DNA of 46,937 bases from Acidimicrobiales bacterium (GCA_015478655.1 JADMIJ010000025.1:1-46937); one strand, 5' to 3'. Numbered from the stretch's first letter, positions 8,657-18,344 are shown. Translations and numbers: made by a program. The notes: generated from the sequence alone by a model not told the origin.

Positions 8657-9379
8657 CTAGTCCCGCTCCGGATCGCCTCGCCAGACGGGCGACCGCACCG
8701 AGTCGTAGAGCACCTCGATGGGTTCGCCCCGCAAGGCGGCAAAGACGTGCTTGCCCCAGCGCTCCGCCCCCGCCAGGGGATAGGGGAGGTCGTCGAGGGG
8801 GAACCACCCGACATCGGAACACTCCAGGGGATGGGCCTTGAGCTCGCCGCCCACCGGTCGGCACTGGAACACCAGGGAGTAGAGCGGTATGCGGCTGATG
8901 CCAATCCGGAGGCCGTCGAGCACAGCAATGAGCCGAACCACCTCGACCTCGATGCCTGTCTCCTCCTCGACCTCCTTGACCACAACCTCGGCCGCCGAGT
9001 ACCCCACATCGGCCCAACCAGTGGGGTAGAGCCATACGCCCGAGTCAGACCGCTGCACCAAGAGGATCTCGTCGTTGTCGTTGCCGACCGCTGCCCCCAC
9101 CGCCACCTTCGGGGTCACGTAGCCAGGGACGCCCTTGCCGACCGATCCCAGCCACTCGTGGACCAGGCCGTCGGCGTCCTCGGCGCCGTCGGAGCCCATC
9201 TCGACCGTGACCCGGATGTCGGCAGCTACCCGGAGGACCTCCTCGAAGCGCTCCTGCTCGTAGAGGGACTCGGTGAAGCCGAGGCCGGTCCGGGCGATGC
9301 CGGCCAGGGCCTCGCTCCACCGCAGGAGCTGTTTGGTGGAGGGAACGGGTTCCACTTCCCCGACGCTACCCGCTGACAC
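8657..9379 (-). CDS. NUDIX hydrolase with N-terminal helical domain
   Basis: Probable hydrolase of nucleoside-diphosphate-linked compounds. 240 residues as called. The N-terminal helical domain (about 10-85) precedes a Nudix fold (VAVGAAVGNDNDEILLVQRS). The Nudix box reads GWADVGYSAAEVVVKE then VEEETGI: the first Glu position is Tyr and the box Arg is Lys, while the EExG core is kept. The GTG 9379 start has no obvious Shine-Dalgarno, and it is 32 nt from the divergent small gene, so the start is uncertain. Confidence 0.87.
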   Translation of the reverse strand: MSAGSVGEVEPVPSTKQLLRWSEALAGIARTGLGFTESLYEQERFEEVLRVAADIRVTVEMGSDGAEDADGLVHEWLGSVGKGVPGYVTPKVAVGAAVGNDNDEILLVQRSDSGVWLYPTGWADVGYSAAEVVVKEVEEETGIEVEVVRLIAVLDGLRIGISRIPLYSLVFQCRPVGGELKAHPLECSDVGWFPLDDLPYPLAGAERWGKHVFAALRGEPIEVLYDSVRSPVWRGDPERD

Positions 9380-9411
9380 CGCTGAACCGCATCGATCAGG
9401 CAGAATGGAGT

Positions 9412-9606
9412 GTGGCCGTTCTCGAAGACTGTCGTCACTACGTCATGCAGACCACCGCCCACGAGGAGAAGCTCGAGCGGTGTCGCATGGGCGCCAACGA
9501 GCAGCTTCCCTTCGCCTGTCCCGAGGGATGCCTCTTCTATGAGCCCCGCAAGGTGTCGGGCGCCGGTTGGACGATCCGGACCCCGGACGACCCCACCTCC
9601 TCCTAG
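9412..9606 (+). CDS. Small four-cysteine protein (hypothetical)
   Basis: 64 residues from GTG 9412. Four Cys at 7, 24, 36 and 40 (DCRHY ... ERCRMGANE ... FACPEGCLFYEPR) suggest a structural metal site. No named family recognised. I believe similar short proteins with this CRHY/CRxGA/FACPxxC pattern occur in other actinobacteria, but that is from memory. GGAG at 9406-9409 is too close for a standard ribosome site; the internal ATG at 9445 would lose the first Cys. It ends before a strong hairpin shared with the convergent methyltransferase gene. Confidence 0.6.
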   Translation: MAVLEDCRHYVMQTTAHEEKLERCRMGANEQLPFACPEGCLFYEPRKVSGAGWTIRTPDDPTSS

Positions 9607-9640
9607 GCGCAGGGCCGCATTGACCCGAAACCCCACGGCC

Positions 9641-9658
9641 GCAGGCCCGCGGGCCTGC
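9641..9658. terminator. Bidirectional hairpin terminator
   Basis: Perfect 18-bp palindrome GCAGGCCC-GC-GGGCCTGC followed by TT, lying between the convergent small-protein gene (ends 9606) and the methyltransferase gene (stop codon starts at 9660). Confidence 0.6.
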
Positions 9659-9659
9659 T

Positions 9660-10547
9660 TCAGGGTGTCCGGGTGGCCACCACGGTGTAGGAGAGCGGAA
9701 TTCGAGGCTGACCGGCCGGCGCGCTCCAGTGATGGGCGACTGTCTCCACCAGCCACGGGAATTGCTGGTGGACGGTCCAGTCATGCTCCGTCAACCGATC
9801 GATGCGGAACCCCCTGTCGATCAGGGCCGAGACCACTTCGCCGATCCCATGGTTCCACTCGTAGCTCCGGGCGTTGGCCAAGGGCGCGTCGGAGTCCGTG
9901 TAGGTGTCTTCGGAGTCATCGACGTAGGGGGTGGGCTCTTCGAAGTAGCTGTACTCGAGGGCCAGTGAATCGGAGGCCAGCGACCAGGCCATCGGGTGGC
10001 CGTCGTGAAGGTACAGCCTGCCGCCGGGTCGGGCCAGCGCCGCCACCTGGTCAGCCCATCGCCCGACGCTGGGCAGCCAGCACAGGGCACCCAGGCTGAC
10101 GTAGACCACATCGAATGTCTCCGGCGCCAAGGCCCGGGCGGCATCGTAGACACTGGCGCACACGAATGAGGCCCGTCCGGCGAGCCCGGCCCGCGCCGCC
10201 AGGGCCTGTGCGGCGGCGATGGCGGCCGGGGAGAAGTCGAGCCCGGTCACCCGTGCGCCAGCGTCGGCCCAGGCCAGAGTGTCGAGGCCGAAATGGCACT
10301 GGAGGTGCACGAGGTCCAGACCGGCGACGTCCCCGATGGCCTCGATCTCCCGGACCCGGGGGCCGGGACGAGTCTGCAACCAGTGCTCCACGTCATAGAA
10401 GCGTGACCGGGTGTGAATGGGAACACGCTCGTCCCAGTTGCGGAGGTTGGCCGACAACAGGTCGTCGGTGGGATCGACATCCTTCGTTTGCTGGACGGCT
10501 CGGGCGGGTGCACCCGTCGACCCGTCGACCGGCCGGTCAGCGGCCAC
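9660..10547 (-). CDS. Class I SAM-dependent methyltransferase
   Basis: 295 residues from GTG 10547, one base after the NIL gene TGA (TGA-G-GTG). Rossmann SAM-binding motif I: VHLQCHFGLDTLAWADAG; motif II: VTGLDFSPAAIAAAQ; then FDVVYVSLGALCWLPSV and LARPGGRLYLHDGHPM. The C-terminal region contains YFEEPTPYVDDSEDTYTD and WNHGIGEVVSALIDRGF. Acceptor substrate unknown. It is the last gene of the hemQ-larE-NIL-methyltransferase string, which suggests but does not prove a link to cofactor or heme chemistry. Confidence 0.88.
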   Translation of the reverse strand: MAADRPVDGSTGAPARAVQQTKDVDPTDDLLSANLRNWDERVPIHTRSRFYDVEHWLQTRPGPRVREIEAIGDVAGLDLVHLQCHFGLDTLAWADAGARVTGLDFSPAAIAAAQALAARAGLAGRASFVCASVYDAARALAPETFDVVYVSLGALCWLPSVGRWADQVAALARPGGRLYLHDGHPMAWSLASDSLALEYSYFEEPTPYVDDSEDTYTDSDAPLANARSYEWNHGIGEVVSALIDRGFRIDRLTEHDWTVHQQFPWLVETVAHHWSAPAGQPRIPLSYTVVATRTP

Positions 10548-10548
10548 C

Positions 10549-10788
10549 TCAGCTCTCGACGACGTCGCCCAGCAGGTCGACCTGGACCCCTTCGCCCCGG
10601 AGCCACTCGACGGCGCGATCGACGGTTCCGCCTTCGCCGTCGAGCTCGCAGATGATCCAACCTGAGTGCTCCCCGACATCGGCGCGACGGATGTTGGGCA
10701 CGATGTCGAGCTCATGGACCATGCGGGCCATGATCGGCTCGCGCACCAGCTCCTCGGGGAAGGTCAATTTGACCCTGACCCCGATCAT
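10549..10788 (-). CDS. Stand-alone NIL domain protein
   Basis: 79 residues starting MIGVRVKLTFPEELVREPIM, with the NIL-domain pattern (IVPNIRRADVG ... GWIICELDGEGGTVDRAVEWLRGEGVQVDLL). NIL domains occur at the C-terminus of MetN transporters and fused to 4Fe-4S ferredoxins in archaeal sulfur-transfer proteins for homocysteine synthesis. This copy has no ferredoxin part and no cysteine. Its ATG overlaps the larE TGA (ATGA at 10785-10788), so it is translationally coupled to LarE; a role as ligand-binding or sulfur-delivery partner is inference. A larger frame opening at 11100 is antisense extension into larE. Confidence 0.82.
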   Translation of the reverse strand: MIGVRVKLTFPEELVREPIMARMVHELDIVPNIRRADVGEHSGWIICELDGEGGTVDRAVEWLRGEGVQVDLLGDVVES

Positions 10789-11642
10789 CCCGGGACTCCC
10801 ACCGGCGATGCCAGGGCAACGTCGGTCAACCCGTCGTTGAGGTTGCCGGAACGGAACCCTTCGAGATCGAGCGTGACGTACCGGTACCCCGCCCGCTTCA
10901 CGGCACGGACGACATCGAGGCGCCGGGCCACGGCGGCGGCGAGATCCTCCGCCGGGACCTCGATGCGGGCGGTGTCGCCGTAGTGGCGCACCCGCAGCTG
11001 GCGAAAGCCCAGCGACCGGAGCCCGGATTCGGCCTTGGCCACGGACCGAAGGGTGCCCAGGTTGACGGGGGTGCCGTAGGGGACCCGGGACGCCAGGCAC
11101 GCCGCCGCCGGCTTGTCCCAGGTCCGCAGGCCGAGACGCTTCGACCAGGACCGGACGTCCGCCTTGGTGAATCCGGCCTCCACCAGGGGGAAGAGCGCCC
11201 CCCGCTCCGCCGCTGCCAGCTGGCCGGGGCGGTGATCGCCGAGATCGTCGAGGTTGACCCCGAGGACCACCGTGGCCCCGATACCGCCGTTCTCGCCGGC
11301 GGCGACCGGGCCCAGAGCCTCCAGCAACGACGTCTTGCAGTGATAGCAGCGCGACCCGTCATTGGCCGAGTAGGCCGGGTCCGCCAGTTCGTCCGTGGGC
11401 ACCTCGGTGAGGCGCAGCCCCCACTCGGCCGCCAGGGCGCGACAGTCGGCCAGCTCCTCGGGAGCAAGCGACGGGGAGACGGCCGTGACGCAGAGAACAT
11501 GGCCGGCGCCCAGGGCTTCGGTGGCCACAAAGGCCACGAAGGCCGAATCGGCGCCGCCGCTGAAGGCCACCACCATCGGGCCGATCCGCCCCAGCCCGGC
11601 CCGCAGCGCCTCGAGGTCGCCCCCGGGGACCGGCTCACTCAT
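10785..11642 (-). CDS. larE: LarE, ATP-pyrophosphatase-type sulfur transferase for nickel-pincer nucleotide
   Basis: Converts both carboxylates of P2CMN to thiocarboxylates after adenylation. 285 residues. The PP-loop is FSGGADSAF (27-35). CYHC motif at Cys99/Cys102. CLASR motif at Cys182, which by position corresponds to the sacrificial Cys176 of the Lactiplantibacillus plantarum enzyme. Some LarE proteins with several conserved cysteines carry a 4Fe-4S cluster instead of sacrificing a Cys; the extra CxxC makes that worth considering here. It overlaps hemQ by 8 nt upstream and the NIL gene downstream. larB-larC lie 6 kb away on the other strand. Confidence 0.93.
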   Translation of the reverse strand: MSEPVPGGDLEALRAGLGRIGPMVVAFSGGADSAFVAFVATEALGAGHVLCVTAVSPSLAPEELADCRALAAEWGLRLTEVPTDELADPAYSANDGSRCYHCKTSLLEALGPVAAGENGGIGATVVLGVNLDDLGDHRPGQLAAAERGALFPLVEAGFTKADVRSWSKRLGLRTWDKPAAACLASRVPYGTPVNLGTLRSVAKAESGLRSLGFRQLRVRHYGDTARIEVPAEDLAAAVARRLDVVRAVKRAGYRYVTLDLEGFRSGNLNDGLTDVALASPVGVPG

Positions 11643-12381
11643 CGGGCGTCACCTGGGCCAGAACCGTCTCCACCGATGCGACCATCCCGGTCAGGAAGGG
11701 CCCGAACTCGGCGAAGCGGGCGGAGCCCTCGTCGAAGCGCATGGCGTAGACGCAGTCCTTCAGGTCGTCGGGATGCACCCCGAACAGGGTGACTCCCCAC
11801 TCCCAGTCATCGATCCCGGTGGAGCCCGTGATGAGCTGCACGATCCGGCCGGCAAAGGCGCGTCCCGCCGCGCCGTGCCCGTGCATCATGGCCTTGCGCT
11901 CCTCGAAGGGCATCGCGTACCAGTTGGAGCCGGCCCGGTCGCCACGGCGCTTGGACATCGGGTAGAAGCAGAATGCCGGCATGCCGTCGGGTGGCAACGA
12001 GGGATACAACCTGGTCTGCTTCATCTCGTCCGGGAGCCCGGCGGCGTACTCGGACACCTCGGTGAGCGACACATATGAGAGGGTGACGACGAGCCCGGCC
12101 GCCTGGACATCGGACTGGAACCGGCGCAGGCGCCAGAGATCGGCCCCGAGCGCCATGAAGCCCAGGTCTGCCTTGTGGCCGAGCAGGGCCACCGACACGA
12201 CCTGGACGTCGTCGGCTTCGGCCCGCTTGACCGCCTGGACCACTGCGTGGGCGTCGCAGCCCCGGGCGCCCGGGCCGGAGCCGCGGTGGGGGACCTCGCA
12301 GAACAGATGGAGCACTCCCCAGCCGGAGGATGGAGCGAGCGGCCGGGTCACGCCGTCCAGGGGTTGGGTCACGCCGCCCAT
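11635..12381 (-). CDS. hemQ: HemQ, coproheme decarboxylase (chlorite dismutase family)
   Basis: Last step of the coproporphyrin-dependent heme pathway, decarboxylating coproheme to heme b with peroxide. 248 residues from ATG 12381 (MGGVTQPLDGV). Family landmarks: GWGVLHLFCEV at the N-terminus, LYPSLPPDGMPAFCFYPMSKRR, NWYAMPFEERKAMMHGHG with the active-site Tyr and the proximal heme His region, and DDWEWGVTLFGVHPDDLKDCVY. The longer open frame upstream reads through the groEL terminator, so the ATG at 12381 is preferred. It heads the overlapping string with larE, NIL and methyltransferase. Confidence 0.93.
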   Translation of the reverse strand: MGGVTQPLDGVTRPLAPSSGWGVLHLFCEVPHRGSGPGARGCDAHAVVQAVKRAEADDVQVVSVALLGHKADLGFMALGADLWRLRRFQSDVQAAGLVVTLSYVSLTEVSEYAAGLPDEMKQTRLYPSLPPDGMPAFCFYPMSKRRGDRAGSNWYAMPFEERKAMMHGHGAAGRAFAGRIVQLITGSTGIDDWEWGVTLFGVHPDDLKDCVYAMRFDEGSARFAEFGPFLTGMVASVETVLAQVTPDE

Positions 12382-12394
12382 TGTAGGGAATGAA

Positions 12395-12422
12395 CGAAGG
12401 GCGCCCCATCGGGCGCCCTTCG
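12395..12422 (-). terminator. Strong rho-independent-like hairpin after groEL
   Basis: Perfect 12-bp stem CGAAGGGCGCCC / GGGCGCCCTTCG with a CATC loop, lying 39 bp past the groEL stop and just before the hemQ start. It should insulate hemQ from heat-induced groEL transcription. The trailing T-run is weak, as is common at high GC. Confidence 0.75.
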
Positions 12423-12460
12423 TCACGAGTTAGGTTCGCCCGGGTCGGGCGACGGCCGAC

Positions 12461-14132
<1,672 letters not shown>

Positions 14133-14299
14133 TAGCAAACCACGTGTGCGGCCGGTGCGCAACCGCGGTCCCGGACAAATCTCCTCGGGATCCTCAGGGC
14201 GGCGAAGGTCATTCGGCCTCCAAAGCCTGGCCGCGGGGCCCGCGAACCCCTGGCGGCAGGGCCCGGCCGGCCGTTCGTCCTTTCCGTGGTGCCCGGTGA

Positions 14300-14980
14300 T
14301 CAGATCGGCAGTCCGGCTCGCTCCAGATAGCCGTCGAACAGCCGGTGAGCCTGGTCATCCGGTCCCCGCCCGCCGGCGTCGAACCCGGTCAGGAGGTCCT
14401 GGGCCTGGGACGGCTCGAGTCGGGCGTCAGCCCGGGCCTCGCCCACCCAGCGGCGGACGATCTCCTCGGTGACCTCGGGATGGAACTGCACGCCGGTGTG
14501 CACCCCCAGGATGTAGGCATGATTCGACGTGTCCGATCGCGCCACCATGTCGGCTCCGGGCGGCACCGTGAATGCGTCCTCGTGCCATACCAGCCACGGA
14601 CCCGGCGGCACCCGGTCCTCATCATCGGTGTCGATCTCGAGCCAGCCGATCTCGGGCCGGACGGCCCGGGTGACCGCAGCGCCCAGCACCTGGGCCAGGA
14701 GTTGGGCGCCGAAGCACACCCCGAGTACGGGAACATCGGCCGCCACCGCGCCCGCCACCAGCTGCCGCTCGTGGTCGATCCAGGCCAGGGAGCGGTCGGT
14801 GGTGGACTCGGCCGAGCCCATGACCACCAACAGGTCGAACGAATCGGGCGGGGGCAGCCCGGGGGGTCCGTGGTCGGCCCGGTAGGTCCGGGTGGCCAAA
14901 CCCAGCTGTAGGGCTCGCTGCCCGAGCACTCCGGGCAGGTCGGACGGGCTGTGCTGGAGGAACGCCACCCGAGCGGTCAT
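14300..14980 (-). CDS. Class I glutamine amidotransferase-like protein
   Basis: 226 residues. Triad type GATase: nucleophile Cys89 in LGVCFGAQLLAQ, His167 and Glu169 in VQFHPEV. It is a stand-alone amidotransferase similar to the GMP-synthase glutaminase subfamily; the ammonia acceptor is unknown. GGAG lies 8 nt before ATG 14980. It is 132 bp downstream of the QueA-like gene on the same strand and may be part of the SoxR-facing transcript. Confidence 0.88.
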   Translation of the reverse strand: MTARVAFLQHSPSDLPGVLGQRALQLGLATRTYRADHGPPGLPPPDSFDLLVVMGSAESTTDRSLAWIDHERQLVAGAVAADVPVLGVCFGAQLLAQVLGAAVTRAVRPEIGWLEIDTDDEDRVPPGPWLVWHEDAFTVPPGADMVARSDTSNHAYILGVHTGVQFHPEVTEEIVRRWVGEARADARLEPSQAQDLLTGFDAGGRGPDDQAHRLFDGYLERAGLPI

Positions 14981-15112
14981 GTGATGGTCTCCTGTCGGTG
15001 GTGGCAGCCCGGGGCGCCATCTGATCAGGGCCCAAGGTACCTGCGCCGATGCATTCAGAGCCCCGGACCGGTCGACAAGGGGGGAGGCACTCGGGGTCGA
15101 CCGCCGCGCCCC

Positions 15113-16169
15113 TCAGGGCAGGACCAGGTGCACGTCTCCGAATTCGTGCCAGCGGTAGCCCTCGGTCAGACCCACCCGGTAGGCGTCACGGAGGAGGTCG
15201 CGTCCGGTGAAGGCCTCCAGCATCAAGAGGTGGGACGAGGCAGGCTCGTGCCAACCGGTGAGCAGACCGTCGGTGATCTCCACGCCCCGCTCCGGCGACA
15301 CGACCAGGTCCGTCCAGCCGTCATAGGGGTGCGCCAACCCGTCGGTGCCGACTGACGTCTCGAGGGCCCGCACCACGGTCGTTCCTACGGCGATGACCCG
15401 GTGGCCCCCGCGCCTCGCCAAGTTGACCCGCTCGGCGGTCGACTCCGGCACCCGCACGCGCTCGGGGTAGGGAAGCTCGTCTGCCTCGAGGGAGGCGACC
15501 CCGGTGTGCAGGACGATCGGGGTGACCCCGACGCCCTTGGCCACCAGGCGGGTGACCACCTCCGGTGTGAAGGGCCGACCCGCGCTCGGCATCTCGGCGC
15601 TGCCGGGCTCGGTGGCGTAGACGTTCTGGTACATCTCGATCGGCCACGGCCGATCGACGTAGCCGTAGCGAATGGGCCGACCGTGGAGGGCGAGCCAGCT
15701 GAGGCGTGCGCTGCCCGAGGTGGAGCGTCGCCACCCACAGTCGCCCGGCGGTGCCGTAGGGCTCGTCGAGCGTGAGGGAGGCTCCGCCGGCCAGAAGGAG
15801 GCGCCGTGACGGGGGTGGACCGTGCCACCGCTCCGTGGCCCGGCCGGACGTTCGCCGTGGCTCCACCACCCACCTCGCCCCGTCCAGTCGGGTGGACAGG
15901 TGGATGACGAGCGCGGTCCCGTCCTCAGCCGTGGCGTCGACGGCGGCCGGAATGGTCCCTGACGTGTTGACCACCACCAGATCACCCGGCACGACGAACC
16001 GGGGGAGCATGCTGAAGGTGCTCGGAACCTGCGAGCAGTCCCTGGTGGTGGTGACCAGCATGCGCACGGCGTCGCGCGTGAGTCCCCTCGCCTCGGGCGG
16101 CTCCGAGGCCTCGAGCGCGGACGGCAGGTCGTAGGTGAACCGTTCCTTCGGATGGGCGAGTGCGCTCAT
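15113..16169 (-). CDS. QueA-like S-adenosylmethionine:tRNA ribosyltransferase-isomerase (apparent frameshift)
   Basis: QueA transfers ribose from SAM to 7-aminomethyl-7-deazaguanine in tRNA. The start ATG 16169 overlaps the SDR stop (ATGA). The N-terminal half (FTYDLPSALEASEPPEARG ... GDLVVVNTSGTIPAAV) is in one frame to about 15722. The C-terminal half (GRPIRYGYV, MYQNVYATEPGSAEMPSAG, VIAVGTTVVRALE, WHEFGDVHLV) continues in another, so one G seems extra in the CTCGGGCAG tract near 15713-15721. Restored length is about 352 residues, like E. coli QueA. Several QueA motifs differ (AGRPF where AGLHF is usual), so a changed substrate is possible. Confidence 0.82.
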
Positions 16170-16858
16170 GACCGCACCCACTCGTCGGCGCGGTAGCGCC
16201 CACTGGGAGCGCCTGAGTCGAGCAGCCGCCGCAGCGGGGGCACGGCCGACTCGGGCTCGGGCCGGTCCGAGATGTCCTCGCCCGGGAATGCGGCCTGGTA
16301 CATCTCCGTCCGCATGTCACCGGGGTCGAACTGGTAGATGTGCAGCTGCGGCTGCTCGGCGGCCAGCACGTGGTGCAGTTGGTCGAGCGCCGCCTTGGAG
16401 GACCCGTAGCCGCCCCAGCCTTCGTAGGCCTCGACGGCGGCGTCGGACGAGATGGAGACAACGGTGCCGCCGGCGCGGCGCAACAGGGGCAGGGCCGCCT
16501 GGATGAGGGCCAAGGGGGCGAAGACGTTGACCTCGAAGACGCGTTGGAGAGCAGCGAGCGGGTAGCGGTCGAGCGTCGGGAGTGGCGAGGGCCCGAGCGT
16601 GCTGGCGTTGTTGACGACAAGGTCCAGGCCGCCGAGCGCAGCCGCGGCTTCGACGAGCGCGGCCACGTGTCCCGGATCGGTGACGTCGCCGGCGATCGAC
16701 GTCACTGGTACCCCCAGCGCCCCCAACGACCGGCTCACCTCGTCGAGCGGGCCCGGTCGACGCCCGTCGATGACCAGGCTCCACCCGTCCTTGGCCAGAT
16801 CGCCGGCAACGGCCCGTCCAAATCCTCGGGAGGCCCCGGTGACGATGGCTACTGGCAT
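16166..16858 (-). CDS. SDR family NAD(P)-dependent oxidoreductase
   Basis: 230 residues. Cofactor motif TGASRGFG near the N-terminus, NNAS motif (LVVNNASTLGPS), catalytic SISSD and YGSSK. GAGGG precedes ATG 16858. Its stop overlaps the QueA-like start, so the two are one operon. The promoter faces soxR. Substrate unknown; the pairing with a QueA-like protein suggests modification of a nucleoside or small molecule rather than bulk metabolism. Confidence 0.9.
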   Translation of the reverse strand: MPVAIVTGASRGFGRAVAGDLAKDGWSLVIDGRRPGPLDEVSRSLGALGVPVTSIAGDVTDPGHVAALVEAAAALGGLDLVVNNASTLGPSPLPTLDRYPLAALQRVFEVNVFAPLALIQAALPLLRRAGGTVVSISSDAAVEAYEGWGGYGSSKAALDQLHHVLAAEQPQLHIYQFDPGDMRTEMYQAAFPGEDISDRPEPESAVPPLRRLLDSGAPSGRYRADEWVRS

Positions 16859-16902
16859 GTGGAATCCCTCACTCTCGGCACCGCCTCCGGCGCTTAACCG
16901 GT

Positions 16903-16933
16903 AGCGTAAAGGTTAAAGTAATATTTAAGTCAA
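16903..16933 (-). promoter_or_regulatory. Putative SoxR-activated promoter with 19-bp spacer
   Basis: On the minus strand: -35 TTGACT, a 19-nt spacer, then -10 TACGCT. The over-long 19-bp spacer is the mark of MerR-family-activated promoters. The AT-rich spacer contains an inverted repeat TTAAA-N6-TTTAA. It sits in the short space between soxR and the SDR-QueA-like operon. It is not a clear match to the CCTCAAG...CTTGAGG SoxR box. Confidence 0.55.
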
Positions 16934-16977
16934 GGGATTTCTCGGGATAGGGATTCCCACGAGAGATTGCGAGCGTC

Positions 16978-17415
16978 ATGGAAGATCTGCTCACCATCGG
17001 AGAGGTGGCCCGGCGGGCCGGTCTGGCCGCGTCGGCCATCCGGTTCTACGAGAGTCGAGGGCTGATCCACGCCGAACGCACCTCGAGCGGCCAGCGGCGA
17101 TTCCGACGTGATGTGCTCCGGAGGATCGCCTGCATCCGGATTGCCCAGCGCGTGGGCCTGAGCCTCGAGGAGATCGTCTCTGCTCTGGCCGGGCTCCCCG
17201 CCGACCGTGCGCCGAGCCCCGAGGACTGGCGGCGCCTCACCCGTGGTTGGGGTGAACGGATCGATCAGCGCATCGCACTGCTCGAGGCGTTGCGGGGCGG
17301 CCTGACCAGTTGCATCGGCTGTGGATGTCTGTCCCTGCGCACCTGCACGTTGTCGAATCCGGGCGACGTGGCGGCAGCGCTCGGCGCCGGGCCGCAGTAC
17401 CTGCTCGACGAATGA
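16978..17415 (+). CDS. soxR: SoxR redox-sensing MerR-family regulator
   Basis: 145 residues. N-terminal MerR helix-turn-helix (LLTIGEVARRAGLAASAIRFYESRGLI, written here only as a landmark of residues 4-30), dimerisation helix, and the C-terminal 2Fe-2S motif CIGCGCLSLRTC with Cys112, 115, 117 and 123 in the canonical CX2CXCX5C spacing. In actinobacteria SoxR mostly senses redox-active compounds rather than superoxide and controls a few oxidoreductases and transporters. The only local target candidate is the divergent SDR-QueA-like operon. Confidence 0.95.
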   Translation: MEDLLTIGEVARRAGLAASAIRFYESRGLIHAERTSSGQRRFRRDVLRRIACIRIAQRVGLSLEEIVSALAGLPADRAPSPEDWRRLTRGWGERIDQRIALLEALRGGLTSCIGCGCLSLRTCTLSNPGDVAAALGAGPQYLLDE

Positions 17416-17591
17416 GGCCGACCCTCTGGCGCCATCGATGGGGGCGGCCGTCCGCCCGTTCCGCGAGTAGGGCGTGACCGCTGGACGCGACGTGACGACT
17501 GGCGAAGGTGATCGTCCGTCGAGATACCCGACATCCCCGGGATCTCCACGTACACTCGTCGGATCGGTGGAACCTCGGCCCGGGAGCCAGA

Positions 17592-18344
17592 ATGAAACGA
17601 GCCATCATCGCAGCCAGTTCGGTCCTGGCGCTGACCCTGCTCAGCGTGAGCCTGGGGGGCGCGGCGTGGAGCACTACGGGCAGCCCATCCACGGCCGTCA
17701 TCACCTTCGATGACGCTGCCCAGCAGGTCACGCTGACCATTCCCACGCCGGCCTGTCCGACATCGCAGCCGAACTGCATGTGGAAGTTCTTCCTGAACGA
17801 ACCGAAGCTGTCGGTGGACGTGGCCATCGTCTACGGAACGTCCGGCACGTTGACCCTCGCCTACCCGAAGAACTTCTGCGGCGTGATCCAAGCCGACGCC
17901 TATGTGGGGCCACCCTGGGTGGCCAAACGGGGATTCCAGCACACCATCGAGGACTGCAGCGGTCCCGTCATCCCGCCCACTGACACGCCCGCCAGCACCA
18001 CGACCACCGAGCAGCCCGGTCAAGCCGCGGCCACGACCACCACCACGTCGACGGTGCCCGGTCCCGTAGATGCGGCCGCCGCCGGTTCCCCTCCGAGCCC
18101 ACCGACGGGTGCTTCGGGCGGTGGCCCCGCCAGCGCCTCGCCCGATGCTCCAGCCGACGCTACGACCCCAACCAGTGCTCCAGCCCACGCTGCAACGGGT
18201 CCGTTGCCCTTCACGGGTGTGGGTTTCCAACAGATCTTGCTCATCGGCCTGTCGTTGGTGGTGCTCGGACTGGCTCTGCTCACTTCTACCGAGTCGGGGC
18301 GCAGGATGGCCCGTCGGCTGGCCGCGACGGTCCATCGCCGCTGA
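17592..18344 (+). CDS. LPXTG-anchored secreted protein with conserved four-Cys domain
   Basis: 250 residues from ATG 17592, with GGGAG 6 nt upstream. Signal peptide 1-25. Globular part 36-123 has Cys55, 62, 96 and 122 and the block ITFDDAAQQVTLTIP / TPAC ... CMWKFFL. A Thr/Pro/Ala-rich stalk covers 126-203. LPFTG at 205-209 is followed by a hydrophobic segment and a RRMARRLAATVHRR tail, a textbook sortase signal. No sortase is in the window. The block at 37-68 recurs in the small secreted protein at 46685-46906. Function unknown. Confidence 0.85.
   Translation: MKRAIIAASSVLALTLLSVSLGGAAWSTTGSPSTAVITFDDAAQQVTLTIPTPACPTSQPNCMWKFFLNEPKLSVDVAIVYGTSGTLTLAYPKNFCGVIQADAYVGPPWVAKRGFQHTIEDCSGPVIPPTDTPASTTTTEQPGQAAATTTTTSTVPGPVDAAAAGSPPSPPTGASGGGPASASPDAPADATTPTSAPAHAATGPLPFTGVGFQQILLIGLSLVVLGLALLTSTESGRRMARRLAATVHRR

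Noticed and set aside
16903..16933. Canonical SoxR box
   Set aside because: The CCTCAAG...CTTGAGG palindrome is not matched; only the 19-bp spacer architecture supports SoxR control.
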